Shown one piece after another: positions 5,677 through 6,645 of a stretch of 6,645 nucleotides of DNA. The notes under the pieces are model-generated. The model saw only the letters and a list, made by a program, of their open reading frames with translations. It was not told where the DNA came from and made no database searches. The DNA is from Rhodoferax sp. UBA5149 (GTDB lineage: Bacteria > Pseudomonadota > Gammaproteobacteria > Burkholderiales > Burkholderiaceae_C). The position numbers were made by a program, and so were the translations under genes. The stretch spans positions 3,576-10,220 of the forward strand of contig NZ_DHXT01000094.1 of assembly GCF_002413825.1 (NCBI RefSeq), written 5' to 3'. Position 1 is the stretch's first letter; each line of letters starts with the position of its first letter.

Positions 5677-5703
5677 ACGCAACCCACGCCGCTAAGGTTG
5701 CGT
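5677..5703 (+). promoter_or_regulatory. Perfect 8-base inverted repeat at the CMD gene's ribosome binding site
   Basis: ACGCAACC (5677-5684) and GGTTGCGT (5696-5703) are exact reverse complements with an 11-base spacer, ending two bases before the ATG at 5706. The presumed Shine-Dalgarno AAGG (5694-5697) is half inside the right arm. It may be a second operator, centred 43 bases (about four helical turns) from the T-N11-A box. It may instead be an RNA stem that limits translation when formed. Confidence 0.6.
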
Positions 5704-5705
5704 CC

Positions 5706-6533
5706 ATGCCCAACACCGAAACACCCATGGACAACTCCAACTACCAGGCCGGACTCGACCAACTGCGCAGGATCGAGGCAACCGACCGGCCCTCAATCAT
5801 CGACAGCCTCTCGGACATCGCTCCCGACCTTGCCCGCCTGGCGATCAGCTTCGTCTACGGCCAGATCTACACACGGCCCCACCTGAACCTGCGGGACCGA
5901 CAACTCGTCACTGTTGCGATGCTCGCAGCCCTGGGCAACGCCCGCCCTCAACTGAAGTTTCACATTGCCGGCGCGTTGAACGTGGGATGCAGTGCCACCG
6001 AGATCATCGAACTGATGTTGCACCTGGCTGTGTACGCTGGCTTTCCTGCGGGACTGAATGGCGTGTTCGCGGCCAAGGAAGTGTTTGAAGACCGGGGCCT
6101 GGTCTTTGCAACGCAGGCCGTGCCTCCCCCCGTTGAGGCCGAGCGATTTCGCAAAGGCTGGGATGCGCTTATGCACATCGATGGTCACGCGGGCGAACAG
6201 GTGATTGCTTCATTGGCCGACGTGGCCCCGGACCTGGGCCGTTTCATCATCGAGTTTGGGTTTGGCGATATCTACACCCGCCCGGGTCTGGATCTGTTGC
6301 AGCGAGAGTTGATCACCGTCGCGGCGTTGACGGCCTTGGGCACCGCAGCGCCTCAACTCAAGGTGCACGTGCACGGTCTGCTCAATGTGGGCGGCACACG
6401 CGAGCAGTTGATCGAGACCGTGATTCACGTTGCCGCCTATGCCGGTTTCCCAGCCGCCATCAACGCCATGCTCACGGTCAAAGAAGTGCTCGCGCAGCGT
6501 GAGACGGAGCAACTGGACCCGGTCACGTCGTGA
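5706..6533 (+). CDS. Tandem carboxymuconolactone-decarboxylase (CMD) domain protein
   Basis: A 275-residue soluble protein made of two copies of the CMD/AhpD-like fold (about 34-128 and 169-263). The copies align with a constant offset of 135 residues: SLSDIAPDL with SLADVAPDL, GQIYTRPHLNL with GDIYTRPGLDL, PQLKFHIAGALNVG with PQLKVHVHGLLNVG, HLAVYAGFPA with HVAAYAGFPA, and AAKEV with TVKEV. Each copy keeps two histidines (His86/His106 and His221/His241), matching the PcaC-type pattern. Neither has the CxxC of AhpD peroxidases; the only cysteine is Cys95. CMD enzymes decarboxylate 4-carboxymuconolactone in protocatechuate breakdown, but many members have other or unknown roles, and no other pathway gene is visible here, so the substrate is open. 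The ATG at 5706 has AAGG eight bases upstream; an ATG at 5727 has no ribosome binding site. It is divergent from, and probably controlled by, the LysR-type regulator. Confidence 0.9.
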   Translation: MPNTETPMDNSNYQAGLDQLRRIEATDRPSIIDSLSDIAPDLARLAISFVYGQIYTRPHLNLRDRQLVTVAMLAALGNARPQLKFHIAGALNVGCSATEIIELMLHLAVYAGFPAGLNGVFAAKEVFEDRGLVFATQAVPPPVEAERFRKGWDALMHIDGHAGEQVIASLADVAPDLGRFIIEFGFGDIYTRPGLDLLQRELITVAALTALGTAAPQLKVHVHGLLNVGGTREQLIETVIHVAAYAGFPAAINAMLTVKEVLAQRETEQLDPVTS

Positions 6534-6535
6534 CC
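6521..6535. repeat. 15-base perfect palindrome over the CMD gene stop
   Basis: GGTCACG, a central T, then CGTGACC, spanning the last codons and the TGA stop (6531-6533). As RNA it can form a five-pair stem with a five-base loop. No T-run follows, so it is not an intrinsic terminator. It could be a protein-binding site or chance. Confidence 0.4.
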
Positions 6536-6612
6536 CTGCCATATCTCGGTTTCCCCTGACGACCCGCGTTCGCATACAAAGTCCTGCAGTTTCACATCCA
6601 ACGGAGTAAGCC

Positions 6613-6645
6613 ATGTCTTGTCAGCGCCGATTGAATATTGAGCCA
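6613..6645 (+). CDS. Start of an unidentified gene, cut by the right edge
   Basis: An ATG at 6613 begins eleven codons, MSCQRRLNIEP, open to the window end. GGAG (6603-6606) sits six bases before it, a good ribosome binding site. It lies 79 bases after the CMD-domain gene on the same strand with no intrinsic terminator between, so the two may share a transcript. Eleven residues are too few to recognise a family. Confidence 0.5.
   Translation, partial: MSCQRRLNIEP

Noticed and set aside
5616..5762. N-terminal extension of the LysR-type regulator by 49 codons
   Set aside because: It would overlap the start of the divergent CMD gene and both operators; LysR proteins normally begin a few residues before the LRQLKYF helix.
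6521..6560. Palindrome at the CMD gene stop as an intrinsic terminator
   Set aside because: The stem is only five pairs when a loop is allowed, and no T-run follows.

Overview
The window looks like a chromosomal segment of a betaproteobacterium, most probably of the Comamonadaceae (Rhodoferax/Polaromonas-like). The reasons are the conserved core order gyrA (divergent) - ompA - ubiG - gph - ssrA, the tmRNA tag ANDERFALAA, a betaproteobacterial-type OmpA with a Trp/Cys-rich N-terminal block, and fairly GC-rich coding sequence. The genus call is inference from memory of gene order and motifs; no search was run.

Left part (1-4098), ordinary core genome. The first half of gyrA runs leftward off the edge. 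Divergently, ompA (a small periplasmic/outer-membrane peptidoglycan-binding protein) has a terminator-like hairpin in its own leader and is closed by two stacked hairpins, the second a clear intrinsic terminator. Then come ubiG (ubiquinone O-methyltransferase), gph (phosphoglycolate phosphatase) 22 bases later and probably co-transcribed, and ssrA (tmRNA), whose likely promoter overlaps the gph stop codon.

Middle part (4099-4709), an integration scar. The 3' end of ssrA, a classic target for integrative elements, is followed by a 131-base stretch rich in short inverted and direct repeats. Next is the C-terminal third of a phage-type tyrosine recombinase reading back toward ssrA. It has lost its N-terminus and the first catalytic arginine region, and the usual beta-hairpin lysine position appears to be Asn, so it is called a pseudogene.

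Right part (4710-6645), a likely accessory module. A LysR-family regulator is divergent from a 275-residue protein made of two tandem carboxymuconolactone-decarboxylase (CMD/AhpD-like) domains. The 90-base gap between them holds two dyads, each with an 11-base spacer and centred 43 bases apart; the first is a textbook T-N11-A LysR box. The second also flanks the ribosome binding site of the CMD gene. A further reading frame with a good ribosome binding site starts at 6613 and leaves the window.

No CRISPR array, transposon or toxin-antitoxin pair was seen. The least explained parts are the repeat-rich ssrA/integrase junction, the LysR-CMD control region and its double-domain enzyme of unknown substrate, and the terminator-like hairpin in the ompA leader.
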